The notes under the pieces are model-generated. The model saw nothing but the letters and a program-made list of their open reading frames with translations, was not told the origin of the DNA and did no database searches. Positions 34,656 through 46,986 of a DNA stretch of 64,000 bases are shown here, piece by piece; within the stretch, counting starts at the first letter, position 1; every line of letters begins with the position of its first letter. Source of the DNA: Membranipora membranacea (taxonomy: Eukaryota; Bryozoa; Gymnolaemata; Cheilostomatida; Membraniporidae); contig OU612069.1 of assembly GCA_914767715.1 (NCBI GenBank), positions 22,069,387-22,133,386 of the forward strand. Reading direction: 5' to 3'. The translations under genes were made by a program, and so were the position numbers.

Positions 34656-35942
34656 ATATTGCAACATGGAAATCAGAAACTCAAAACTTTGCCACTACAC
34701 TCGTTTTTGAATTCAACTGAAATTTCAAGTTTTTAACTTACCGCCACATCTTATCCAGAAATGTTCTCTGGGACTACAGTCATGGGTCCCCCAAATTTGA
34801 TGAACACTATCAGCAAGAATTTTTTCACCACCATTACACTTAACATTATCTAACAGATAATCTGGAAAACATGATTAGTTGCATCAGTTGAAAATTTCCT
34901 AACAGGGAAAGGATGTGAGGCATCCAGACATGTTCCTGATTCTCTGAAATGAGACCTATGTCAGAATTAAGGAAATAATCTAGATTTTAGGCCAACATAT
35001 TGAGCTTTCTAGGGGTGGCAGTGCCTTACTTCTGTCCTGAAAAAAACAAACCAAGCTGTGATGCATTAACAGAAAATTAATATTGAGTTTGTACCTTGGT
35101 TTGAATTTGACAAGATGGCCTTTACTGTTAGTGAATTGAAAGATCAGATATGATGATACTATTTTTTTAACGCTGTGAGGAGAGCCTTTTCCAATTTGAA
35201 CTGATTAGAATCCATTAAAACAATATGCACTTGCAGACTGTGTCAGCTTCAACAAAAGTCTGAATCAATTTCAGCATTAATAATTCAAATGATTGGACAT
35301 TGATCAGTAATAAACTGGAGAAAATTCTGTAAGATCCGGATTTTACTCTAGGAGGTCACCAACATATAAAAGAAACATTTATTCCATGTAATAACGGTCA
35401 TTAATTAACTAATAACCTCACCTGAGTTCGACAAGGAGTAATCTGCTGACAAGGAGTCAAATGCCCTTCCAAGATTACGACATACTACTCTTCCCAATGC
35501 TGGGCGATCAATCTCATTAGTGTCATCGCAAACGTAACCATATCCAATAACATGGTGCAGCGAGTTTGAATACAATAGACTCTTTCAACCTATGTTCTGG
35601 CGGTGTAAAAATTGCAAACTCATAAATTAAAATGATTTATGTTTCATTTTCTTGAAAAATGAAAACCTATAGACTTAATAATAAACCTAGAAAGGAAACT
35701 ATGTACAGCTGAGGCACTTAATTGTTGGGCGACATAACGTCATTGGAAGGTGTAGAAGCAATGATGCTTTCATCAGTTTCGATCAGATTTTGAATTTGAG
35801 AATTGCTTTACAATCAGTAGCATCTTGTTATCAACTTGATCGTTTCTTCAGAAAATTGCCTAATATTAGTATCAAACCGTTAAAGCTGCTGTTTTTGCTG
35901 ATTTTGGACAAAAAATCAATGATAGCATCACTGCTTCTACAC

Positions 35943-36150
35943 CTAGGAGTAGGCGGTAGATCAGTTGGTTAGAGCGCCTTCCCTTCAGCATGCAAATGTT
36001 GAAGGTCATGGGTTTGAATCTCACTGCAGTCTATCGACTACTGGTGTTTGGTTGGCCCCCAGGTGTGCTCCGACCTGCCTGCAAACTGAGAGCAAATAGG
36101 CGCAGACATTGCAGCCTAGCCCCTAAGGCAACTGGTGTTTCAATTTTAAG
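35943..36150 (+). repeat. tRNA-derived SINE, head and body
   Basis: The head carries GTAGATCAGTTGGTTAGAGC (A box) and GGTTTGAATC (B box). The body has GGTGTGCTCCGACCTGCCTG and AGGCGCAGACATTGCAGCC. Same family as 8703-8957. It lies upstream of paralog 2, where its missing 5' exons would be. Confidence 0.85.
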
Positions 36151-36722
36151 CCAAGGATATCATCCGGTTGTATTTGTCTTGCTGCTGTCATTGCCTTTGA
36201 ATTCAGTTGATTGGGTGAAATGTCTCTTAATTCAGCCATAGTAATTCTCCCATCATTCAACAGAAGTTTTGAATCAGGAAGGTAATTTGACAAGTATGTA
36301 CTAGATTCCAACAGAAATATGTTGAGAATCTACTTCATGAGAAGTTGTTGTACCATATCTGATTGTTGATTTTAAATAATTCATATATGTATTACTACTG
36401 TACTGTACTACTACTGTAAAAATGTTAGTATACGATATAAATATCATCTCAAACAAAAATAGGACAAAACTTTGAAAAAAGCTGCTATCAAGCTTTTAAA
36501 GGGCACCAATGTAGTCAAAAAACAACTGAATACACAGCAAATATTAGACAACAATATTGTTGTATGCAACTTATTTTAAATCTGATTAAATAAACTACTA
36601 TAAAATATGTCAATTATGAAAAATAGCCACCATGAAAAGCAAATTCTATCCACAAACTAAACAGCTGTGGTGGTATTGAGACGGTTTGTTAATAAATCTA
36701 TGATTGTGGTACAATCGTCAGA

Positions 36723-39700
36723 CTATTGTTTGAAGGAATACACAGTCATGACCTGGCCATCTGTCTGGTATTGAGCTTCTGTCACAGGAAGTAATCTGTT
36801 CTCTCTCCGGATTCTAAAATAATCAATCTTGTCTATAACATTGATTGCTTAGACATGTGACATTAGTATTGATGCATAGAAGGTTTATTTTTCATACTTG
36901 ATCCAATTTTTCACAACAATCTTATTGCTTAAAGAAAGGTAATTTTACAATATCAAAACATTTGGACTATTACAGTAATATAGATATATATGCAGCCAGA
37001 GGGTAAGGCCAGAGGACATATCCCGGAATGCCTAGATCTCCTGAACGGTTCCATTCAATAAAGTTGTCGAGTGACAGATGCTGCAAATACACTATGGGAT
37101 TAACAAGGGTGTTAGATTTGTTCAAGATCAACTCGACATGATAGTTCTACCGTTACCATGAAAATTCGTCTTGGAGCAGCCTTAATTTCATATGACATAG
37201 ATAAAGACATGTAATGACTTGACGTCTCATATGACCTGCGCAACAAGCTTTTGAAGGCATTCGTGTTTTCCAACATTTTAGCATACATCAAACTAGTTAT
37301 ACAAAAGACATCTCTGTGGCCACACAATTGAACACTCACGCTTATGACACCCCATTCATTCAACTATATGATGTATTTCATGTTTCCAGTTTTGCACAGT
37401 AGAGTGCCCAAAATGCCCAAATGTTAGCTGCTTTCTTGCTTCTTGCTTTCTATAACTCACCTTTCCCTCCCAAATTTGAGATATGCTCCGGTCAAGATCA
37501 TGATAAGAAAAGTTAAGGCTGCAAAAACAGAGCATCCTATGATTACTCCTCCTTTATTGTCATATCTGGAATTTACAGTCACTGCTTGATCAGGCTGACT
37601 TTGCAACTTTGTGGCATTTCCGAAAATATCAACGGATAGGTGTGAATTGATCGAAGATCCTTCCACCGTCTTAGATGCATTAGGAGTTGACAGATGCTTT
37701 CGAACATATGGTAAGGGTGTCGGCTCTGGATGAGCGACTCTAGTATCGCTTGTTGCTTGAATTGATAATAACTCATCGCCTAAAACATACAAGTTGTCTT
37801 GTTTACACTTTTAGACACAATGAAGTACCTCCTGCAATCTTGATCTGGATTGAAACTTTAAACACATTAGAAATAACTTTTATGATGTCATATATGACAG
37901 GCTCTTCAATTCAAAGAGTGCAGATAATCTGTCACTGGTCAACTGAAATAACACAACTTGTCTATCACCTACATAGTATTTTTGATTATATTTCTTACCA
38001 AAAATACAAGTGGGCGCAACACTCCAGTTTCCATATGGCTGACATAAAATAGCATCGTATCCTCTCATCACGTACCCATCATCACATTCATATTTGGCAG
38101 CATGTGCTACTTTATAGCCTGTGATGTCTAACAGGTGCCCATGAGTGACAGTAGGGGGATAATCGCACATGATCTCTACAAAAAGCATGATTATTTTTTA
38201 CTGCTACCCCTTCATTGGATGATGCTAGAATTATATGGGGCTTGTGAAAGACTTGTAGTAATTGTCTATATAAAACAGACAACAATCTTTTTTGGTTCTT
38301 GGTATCTTCCTAGAGTTCTCAGTCTAATTTAGAGAACCCTTTCAACCTCTTTTTCAACTGATTTCCACTCAGCATTGAGGTATAGAGGTACTTAAAAGGT
38401 ATCATCATGTAAATCATACGATAAAGTACCTTCTTATCTCAATTTTGAGTGAGAGTCAGTTGCAACTGGGCCAAAGCAAGTTTATGAACCTAAAGCAGTA
38501 TTCTGGCAACAATAGCGGTGTTGTGCTTTTTATAAGCATTCAATTTCGTGAATACAGCGTTGTTAGGAAGGGCATCCAGCTAATATTTATCATGTTCTAC
38601 ATCAGCGCAACTTTCTTCCTTTCTTCCAGCCAAAAAAAACGCAACCTGAGCTTTTCAAAGAGCAGCACAACTATATAAAAACGTGTCATTTCGCTGATAT
38701 CTTGCAGGGACAGAGAGTTTGTATCTCTCACAATTTATTGCTTATCACGCCAACTAACCTTGACATTCTGGCGGAGTGGACCAGTTCCCATCTTCTTGAC
38801 ATCTGCTTGACTCCGAGCCTTGTCTAACATAACCAGTTTGACATGTGTAATATGATGTATCATTATAGTAGTGACCTGCCACAAGACGGTGGCTGTTTTG
38901 CACCCTGTATGGTTCACCACAATGAACACCTACAGAAGTTAACAAGACCCCCTTAAGAATTTACTGAATAATTGTATAGCTAACCAACCCTTGGCGTGAT
39001 TTGTCCAGAAATTTGATGAACAAACAGGGATCTCAATGGCACGGAATGTCTGTCAATTTACTCAGTTTCAAAATGCGTCATTTGTGTGGCAACAGTTTAG
39101 AAGGTAGACCAACTTGTCTAATTAAAGGGCAACCAAGGTTTCAAACAACTTCTCATTGATGGCCATTGATTAATAGCAGATTGCACCTTCTACATGGGGA
39201 AAAAGACAAAATATAATTCGGATGATTATTCAGCCAGAATTCTTGTGAAACATTTCTTCCATCAGGTACTCAAACTCAGCTAAAAGAGAATACCACATAG
39301 CAGTTTCCTGTTCCTGTTATTATTTAGCCTGTGCTCTATAATTATTACAGCAAAGTCTTGGAACCTCCCCTAAACTGAAGTGTTAGGGGAGGTTAGAGTC
39401 AGCAACTACTTTGAGTTTTGCATCGCGTAATGCACAAAGCTGATGCTGCCCAGCACATTATTTGCTACCCATTAATGCATTGCTGCGAAACCTTGGTTGC
39501 CCTTTAAACCTGTGAAAAAAGCCGCACTCACGTTTGCACATGCCAGTTTCTGTCCATTCTCCACTAGAAAGGCAGATTATGGCATGATTGCCGCCTGTTT
39601 CAAATCCAGTTGGGCACGGTTTATTGACAACATCTCCTTCGTCATATCTCATAGGCTCAGCCAAATGTGTATCTTCTATCTCCACTGGCAACCAACAGTG

Positions 39701-42700
39701 TACCGCTTGAACACAAGTAAAGGCAATCATCTCTTGTGAATAACAATAGAAACAATATGGGCGTTTACCAATAACCTAGTTTGTCCTAGTAATAAACATA
39801 TAAAAGTTTATTGTGCTTGCAATTTCAGATTCAAATAAGAAGAAAAAATGTTACATTACATAGTATTTATCAAGAGAATAACACTGTTTCCCATAGCAGT
39901 ATTCAATACCACAAAACTTTGCTTACTATGACACTCTGGAGGCAACGACCAATGACCGTCATCTTCACAATAAGTTGTTGCATTTCCATATATATTATAT
40001 CCAGTGTGACATTCATATGATGCACTGGCATTGAAATGATGCCCTGTCACTTTTCTCTCACTGTTTGCAACTGAGTAGGGCTGCCCACAGCGTATCTCTA
40101 GAAGATAGAATTGAACTATTTTGCAACAAATCAAAAGTTCAAACTAAAAGAGGTATACACCCGAGGGTGCTAAAAGCTGGTACAATCAACCTTGAAAGCT
40201 CCCTCAATGGGATACGAACCCACAACTCTTGCGGCACTAATCGCCTGGCAGTGAATAGCAAGCGCGCTAACCGATTTTGCAAACTCACCATCCCCAAAAA
40301 AGGATGGGTCGATGGCGCTAATTAGCATGCTGCTATTCACTAGTCGGAGATTTGTTCTCTCGTCCCAAAGCTCATTCCACTCCACCATTGCCACCCTATG
40401 CAACACAGCGTACGTGTTAGGGTTGTTGGCCTTACAAGGCCCATCGCTGGGACCCTTGTAGTGAGTTTTTAGTTGTCTTTCCATGCTGTCACATGTCTTT
40501 CCATGAGTCAGTCAGAAGACAACTATTTTGGAACAAGTCAAAAGTTCAAACTATACTAGTAAGACTGCTGACAAACCGAACGAAAAGCAACAGCAATGAC
40601 TACCGTAGCTCGACGCTTCATCTAGTTTTGGTAATCAGTAATAGGGAAACAAGATATCGATGCAGATGTACCAACTGAGATCTTGCCCAGACTAAATTTG
40701 GTTAAAAATTTGACATACTTTGGCAAACAGGCGAAACAGTCCAATTTCCATCAAACTGACATGTGATATTAGGGTTCCCATAAAGAATATATCCTCTCAG
40801 ACATTTGTAAGTCACATTGTAGTTGTAGTAATGTCCAATATCTATTACAGATGATCCTTCTACGACAACAGGCTCCCCACACTCCACTCCTTCAAACAAA
40901 CAGTCAGCTATTATTATGTTAATAGGAACAAACTGAGTTAAAAATTTAATAGTAAAGCAGTGTAAGATGCAAGATGTAAGATAATATCAAAAAGAATATA
41001 TTTTGAATACATAACACATTGTGTCAATTTGTTGAAACACCATTTAGAATAGTCAAGGGACCCATTAATATCGTTTTGTGTTAGCAAGGAATAAGAGAGT
41101 CTCTAACTCCTTGGTGTTGGTAAGTGGGATTGTATACAACATTCATTTCACAAACAGATGGTAGCTTAAACACTCTTGAAGCCCTAGCAAGTTTTTAAGC
41201 AAGGCATATCCTCTGGCATTCTTACAAAGTGCTATATTTCTTACTCAGGCACTTTGGGAGAGTCGACCATCCGTCAATATTACACTCTACAAGATCCGAT
41301 CCATGTAACCTATATCCATATTCTGAACATTCATAATATGTCTTAGCTCCATTCATGGTGTTACCCAGCTCTGTCCGTTTAACCTGACCATAAAGTAACT
41401 CAGGTGGTGCACCACAATCTGTAAACATTGGAAGAAAGGAATAATACAAAAATGACAGAATATTAGTATTATAACTGCGTGACATTCCTCTCCATAACAC
41501 ATAATAAAATGTTCAAAATATGCTGTTGGTAATGGCTTACAATGTTTCTTCAACATTGTCCATAAATAGTTTGAGCAATTTTTCAAATCAATTTCCAGCA
41601 ATTATGGAAGCATGTGATATTACAATAGTTGTTAACGTTGGCTGAATTCAAACCAACATAGGCCATAGCATTTAAAATTCTAAATCTAGAGGGCCAACAG
41701 TATATTTTGATCGAAATATGAAGTTTGACTGATGCCATGTCAGACTCATGTTTTTGTTCTTTTTTACAGCAAACTTAGAAATTTTCAATTCAAGCATTTC
41801 ATTCATGGAATCCCATTCGGCAGGAAGAGGGAAATCGAATTCACCTGAACATGTTTTGTTGTCAAGTTCCAAATGCAGTGGATGCGGACAGGTGCAGTAG
41901 TAAGATGTACCTGTGGCAACGCAGCCGTACACACAGTCACCATTGTACGGCAAACACCCATCAAACTCTGCAAGCATCACAAGAATAGAAAATCGATCAA
42001 CAATATCAAACTGTATAACAGTTTTGATCATGAAGTTATTGATATGATTATTTTTGATGTCTCAGATAATGTACAGCACTGTGCCCATAACAGGATAAAA
42101 GATGAATTATTTATAATATCAATAATCTGTCATTAACATTCTTGAACCAGAAAAACTAAATACCTCAAACTTTGTGTCAATCTTAAGACAGACCTTTCCT
42201 AATAAGTCTGTACTTGTGGCCTTGAGCAACACTGCAATATAGTGGTAGAGCTGTTTGCTGTCCTTCAATTTGTTGATCACACTATGGTGCATCATTGAGT
42301 CACGGGTAGGGCTGGACAGGTTCCAAAAATCAGGATGGGGTCAGGCTTTTGGGTTAAGTCTATATCATTCCTGTTAAGCTAGATTATATGTAGGATAACA
42401 ACCTGCATTGCAACGGACATAAATATGCTCTGTCCTTTCACAATTGTCACTGCCCCAGGAAGCATGGGAGCATTCTGCTAAGTTTTTTTCCTGGCCACTG
42501 CATCCTACATCATCTAGCAAGAAGTCTAAAATGAAAGAGGATAATGTATGTAGTGGACTCAATATTAGTGATCAGATTTATTTCACATATTAGTTTTTAT
42601 AATGCAAGAGAACCATTCTTTATGCCTGTATTTCTTCACAACTTACAATGAGAAGAAGAATGTTGAAAATCAGGACATTAATACTTATTACCATTATTGC

Positions 42701-44087
42701 TGTATGAGTAAGATATAGTCACCAATTCATATGCTCTGCCAAGATTTCTGCAGACAACTTCTGCTAATGCATTTTGTGTACCATCCGGTACATCATCACA
42801 CACATATCCGTACCTGCAAGCACAAACAAACACCAGTGAATTGCAACTACAGCCTCTGTCTACGGAGCGTAATGTTTTCATAGTCTCAAAGGCCAAATTT
42901 TTGTTTTGGTCACATACATGAGGCCATTGAGATGCCGCTGCACTGTCCAATACTGGGTGAAAGATTAAATGTCAATATCACTGTACATATGGTATTTTTT
43001 TGAATGTACACCTCTGTTAACAAATCTTTTCTCTAAGATAAAGTGGTGAGAATGCTTTGAACGAGTATGTAGAACAAACAATTTTCCAGATGGAATGTTA
43101 TTTATATGTTAAAACCATAAAACAGTTAAGGCAACATGGCTATGGCAGATTTGTCTTCTAGAAATCTTTGACTTTAACTATCAAATTCAAAAAGCAGTAT
43201 ATACAGATACATGAGTAACTAATGCACTTCTGCGACCCACAATACCATCTGAACAAACATTTCAATTTACATGTTTAGAGTGTTATTAAAAATTGCATGT
43301 GATACATTTAATCCATTTACATTTTTGGAAATATGCAGTTACCTATCGAATGGGCAACTATAATCTGACCCGCCCTAATCCTGATGAATAATGTAAATGA
43401 TCTGTGCAAGTGGCTTGATATTTACATCGTGGTTTATGTTATTGTTGTGTTGATACAAACTTCTGGCCGTTTATGATCAGTAAAAGGTGATACATACATA
43501 ACAAATGTGTTATGGTAGCAAGATCTCATAATCTTTTTTATTATGATTTGACTGCTGTTAATCAAAACTAAACCAACCTTCCGCTGTGATACACTTGGAC
43601 GATGCCTTCTAATTCCGATAGCCCATGAATCAAACGAACATCACCATCCTGAAATAGCCACAAATGGCAATTTTATACATACACAGTCACATCTTATATT
43701 GAGAATACAGAGAGGTACATAGTTTTCAATGTTATCATACCAATTTTTCAATGGTTTCAATGGATTTACGTATAATTGACATCATTTTACAATAAGCTTC
43801 ATCAATGGGCCAAATCTGCATCACTTTTTCCTGCCATTTGTTTGCTGAGCCTCCCAAAAAATTCAATGATGTATGACATTCAATACAGATATAAATGGGG
43901 AACAAGATCAATGCCATAGTCTCAATATACAGCGCATTCACAAAAATATTTGCAATTTCTTTGATTTTCATAACTACCAGTTGTAGAAAATTGTATGCTC
44001 AAATACCTGTGGTGCTCTGGCAAGTGTTAATATAAGTTTCAGCAGTAGAAGACCTGGAGACAGTAGAGAATGCAGATTAGTATCCAT
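36723..44087 (-). CDS. Membrane receptor: SRCR, EGF, six CCP, stalk, TM, tail (655 aa)
   Basis: Thirteen exons join with consistent phases: 44007-44087, 43578-43648, 42692-42813, 42403-42525, 41845-41967, 41245-41418, 40719-40889, 39927-40097, 39532-39705, 38759-38929, 37999-38175, 37461-37779 and 36723-36813 (1968 nt with stop). Residues 1-27 are a signal peptide with a Leu-rich core (GLLLLKLILTLARA). Residues 28-132 are one SRCR domain over three exons with six Cys (group A pattern: VCDD, VCRNLG, CSG, LAECSH, NC, RC). Residues 133-173 are an EGF module with six Cys. Residues 174-519 are six CCP modules, one per phase 1-1 exon, most with the GxW then C ending. The stalk (520-597) is Ser/Thr/Pro-rich, the helix lies at about 598-620, and the tail ends DGQVMTVYSFKQ. 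Probably a cell-surface recognition or adhesion receptor. The ligand is unknown. Confidence 0.9.
39126..39503. mobile_element. MITE with 17-bp TIRs and TTAA target duplication
   Basis: AGGGCAACCAAGGTTTC (39126-39142) and its exact reverse complement (39487-39503) are each flanked outside by TTAA (39122-39125 and 39504-39507). The 378-bp interior has no open frame and holds a hairpin (CCTCCCCTAA against TTAGGGGAGG near 39365-39395). TTAA duplication is typical of piggyBac-type insertion, and the small size makes it nonautonomous. It lies in the receptor intron after the fourth CCP exon, 28 bases from that exon's donor side. Confidence 0.85.
40147..40520 (-). repeat. tRNA-derived SINE, second family, with 33-bp target duplication
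   Basis: Flanked by near-identical 33-bp direct repeats (40114-40146 and 40521-40553, two differences). On the minus strand it has a tRNA-like region with ATCGGTTAGCGCGC (A-box-like) and GTGGGTTCGTATCCC (B-box-like), near the end that reads into the receptor intron. A truncated relative lies at about 51015-51160. Confidence 0.8.
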
Positions 44088-45576
44088 AACTCAAACGAGA
44101 GGCACAGCAGAACAATTGCCTCTGGCATTCAACAGCAGCAGCTTGTCAATTAAAGACCAAGTCAACAACTGAAATGTTAACACGTTGTGTGACAAAAATA
44201 ATATTTATGAACGCTATAACACGAGTATTCACAGTTTGGATTGACAAATTTTCCAGATGCTGACCCTTAGGTCACATTGACATGAACCTGCAATCTATTT
44301 ATTTGAAGCCTGCTCTAAATATTTAGCTTAACAAAAATCTTGAATTATCTTGATATGGTTGCTGTAAAATTAGTTCATGTCAATAAATCTTAGTCAGTAT
44401 TGTGGGATGAAGCCTAAATCAGCAAAGAAGGGCAACTCCTGAACATAAAGCTGTTGATGATAATAGCAGTTATCATAAAATATCATCGAGATTGGGAAAG
44501 CAATATCATTTGATATCCTATGATTTTGGATGTTTTTGCGAGGGACATTTGAAAGGTTTTTAAATTCTAATGTTACCGTGTTCCACTGTCTACTTTTGAC
44601 ATTACATACTATACCATTTGTAGCCTGTGTAAAGTGTTCAATTATCAGACGAAAACATTATGTCCTCAAGCCTTAAAATCGTGGCTGATAGTTGTGTAAA
44701 AACCTTAATGTGTCTCAAAAATTAAACAGCAAGTTTTCCACCCTTTTTTTCTGTCAGTCATGAATGAACCCATGAATGCTGAATTGGCTCTCCTATATTG
44801 TAGGAATCATTATTTGGCGAAACGTTATTGAAGCAAGTTCATTGGTATAAGGATGACGCGAGTGACTTAGCAACAGGTGATATTGGAATCTTAGGATTAG
44901 TAGTCAGGCACCAAATCGGTAAGACTAAGTGGCGCCACGACATTACAACTCGGACTAAAAAGCCTGATGAAGACGACATTCATTCTGAATCTCATTCGTA
45001 ATTAAAGTCTGAGATCACTTCCAAAGAAGTAGAGGTTGGCATGAGAGACTTTTTAAGATATCATCACTGTGTCGATCATTACTGAATCTACTATACTATG
45101 AGCTTTGATTAACTGCGTTTGACAAATTATCAACGATTGACGTGGAAGGAACAACTCCACAGTTAGCCAAGTGGACAGCAGCATTGAGACTGGGAATATT
45201 CTAGAAAACGACCAGTATAGAGTACCATCTTTTTGCTTACACTGCACTCAAATTAGCACCAGATGTCCAGTGGCTGTGAAGAGGAAAACAGTTATAGAAA
45301 GAACAAATCAGATAATTATCCTAGTAATGATGGTGAGAATGCAAGTTTAAAGAAAGCTTGTAAGATTTAGTGTGATGTATTGCAGACTGACAGCTTCTGA
45401 GTGAAAAAATCAAGAGCTATTTTCATACTCAATATTCATGTTGGGCAGATACCAGAATAAATCAAATTTCTCAAGACCATCCATTGCGGCAAGTTAGTTG
45501 GAGCAAAGCTAGTATAGATTTGGGAAAGTTATCCACACCCAAAGCAACAGACCGAAGGAAATATCTTCTGGAATAT
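44088..45576. other. Intergenic between receptor gene and KIF4 3' end
   Basis: Upstream of the intact receptor gene (minus strand), so its promoter should lie here. I see no TATA-like element I would defend and no exon. No repeat family is recognised. Confidence 0.4.
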
Positions 45577-46631
45577 CATGTACATATATTTTGTAAATAC
45601 ACCATAATATAATGATAACCGACATAGACAGGTGGCATGTCCAAAGAAAAGTCATGGCCAAGAATGTACACTTTTATCCAATCATCATATTCTAAATAAA
45701 TGTGGAGTTTAGATCTAAAATTGAGTGTCAAAAACTTTCATCCACTTTACTGGACATAAAATGAAAGGTCTGTTGTTATCAACAACCGCTTTTCACGTTA
45801 ATTAAAGTTTCTAATCGTCAGGTTCTACAATAAAAGACATAGGAATATACATAGATTACATGTCATTCATTTCATTTCATCAATGATGATTTAGTTTGGT
45901 CCTACAATGATAATGATTTGTTAAAAGTTGTTACAAATGGTTTCACAGGCAGACACATGATAATAATAAAGCCATAATATAAACATAATATTGGTAACAT
46001 GTAAACATCAATATGCATACAGATGGTGCATCGGATGAGTAGACGGCTCAACTTCCAACACTTATAAGGTGCATCAGCTTCAAACACTTAATACAGCTGC
46101 AGTATACTTTTCCTGTACAAGCAAGTCTCTTTTATCTACCCTGCTGCTCGTATACAATGCGTTAGTACTGTTGCCTGCTTCATACAGGGGAGCCAAAGTA
46201 CATGTGATTATCTGTAGATAGAAGTTTTCTCCTCTTGCCGGCTGCCAGTAGACTGGTGGACGAATCCTGTCTCTTCAGCTTCTTCTTCTTATCTTCTGTA
46301 AGTAATGGAGGGCGTTATTAGTTTACTGGCAACAATACAACAAGTGACAGCACTTCAACAAATGCACAAATCCAAATATGCATGAATTGTCCACTTATTA
46401 AAGGTGTATTAAGACTGATAGCTTTAAGCCGAAAGGAAGCATCAAAGTTATCACAGCTGGTATTTGATGCCTTGGGACTGTGTATCTGTGGCGCCAAAAA
46501 ATATGTAGAAAATGGAAAAATCTATCAAGATTTTCATGGCTTTATTTACACTTTGCAAAGTAATTGCTGTGTTGCTCTATCATGTAGTAATGCTATCTAT
46601 TGCTGATCAATAATCATAGGCGAACACTCAG
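45577..46631 (-). repeat. KIF4 3'-end duplication, distal copy
   Basis: Matches 46987-48009 with an offset of about 1378 bp over the exon region. It includes the terminal coding exon, its acceptor and flanking noncoding DNA. The distal copy has about 70 extra bases near 46050-46120. Confidence 0.9.
46180..46295 (-). CDS. KIF4: KIF4 duplicate terminal exon (distal, alternative)
   Basis: 116 bp from an acceptor (TTACAG before 46295) to a TGA stop at 46180-46182. It encodes the same 37-residue tail as the proximal exon 47558-47673 with two changes (Q-D-S-S instead of Q-E-S-S, and D-N-H-M instead of D-N-N-M). Same phase, so it could be spliced to the exon ending at 48108 as an alternative last exon. 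Whether it is used is unknown. Confidence 0.75.
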
Positions 46632-46986
46632 TCATCACTCATTCAAAATCGTGTGAATAAAAATGAAATTATGTCCGATGCTGCGGCCATGTTCACCTGA
46701 CTGATATAATTTGTTAGACAGTGGCTTGTAGCAACTACAGTGATTAACGATCACATTCAGTGTCATGTCAAACAAATGTCTTTGAGAGGCAAATATTTAT
46801 TGCTGACACCTGCCCAATGATGTATTCAATGTTTATTTGTAGTTTCATCATATTGTGGCTGTCTGTTGATGGAAATGCATAAAGGTTATCAGAGATATCA
46901 CCAAAAAAAAGCCACTCGCTCAGCAGCTGTCTGTTCATCGGTCATATAGTAAGATCATGATTGAGTCTTAAAGTCTTAAAGTCTTC

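Larger units (their letters stand above)
30045..35545 (-). pseudogene. SRCR-CCP membrane receptor paralog 2, degenerate
   Basis: Recognisable exons in transcript order: 35422-~35545 (SRCR middle, VCDD and VCRNLG), 34742-34861 (SRCR end), CCP exons 34208-34378, 33578-33749, 33207-33380, 32698-32865 and 31207-31383, then 30330-30849 (Ser/Thr-rich stalk and helix VIIGCSIFAAFSLLTMILTL) and 30045-30135 (tail, EHNFVPVSNALYETDGQ, stop at 30045). Compared with the intact paralog I find no signal-peptide exon, SRCR first exon, EGF exon or first CCP exon. The SRCR middle exon lacks an AG at the expected acceptor (TTATTG). One SRCR Cys is lost (ILADSVH against NLAECSH). The exon at 33578-33749 is 172 bp, one base too long, which shifts frame. 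The donor after 32698 reads GA instead of GT. The stalk and tail remain open. Confidence 0.75.

Noticed and set aside
35943-36020. tRNA-like sequence with A and B boxes
   Set aside because: Stem pairing is poor and it is joined to a repeated SINE body, so it is a SINE head and not a tRNA gene. The same holds for the sequences at 8.9 and 40.2 kb.
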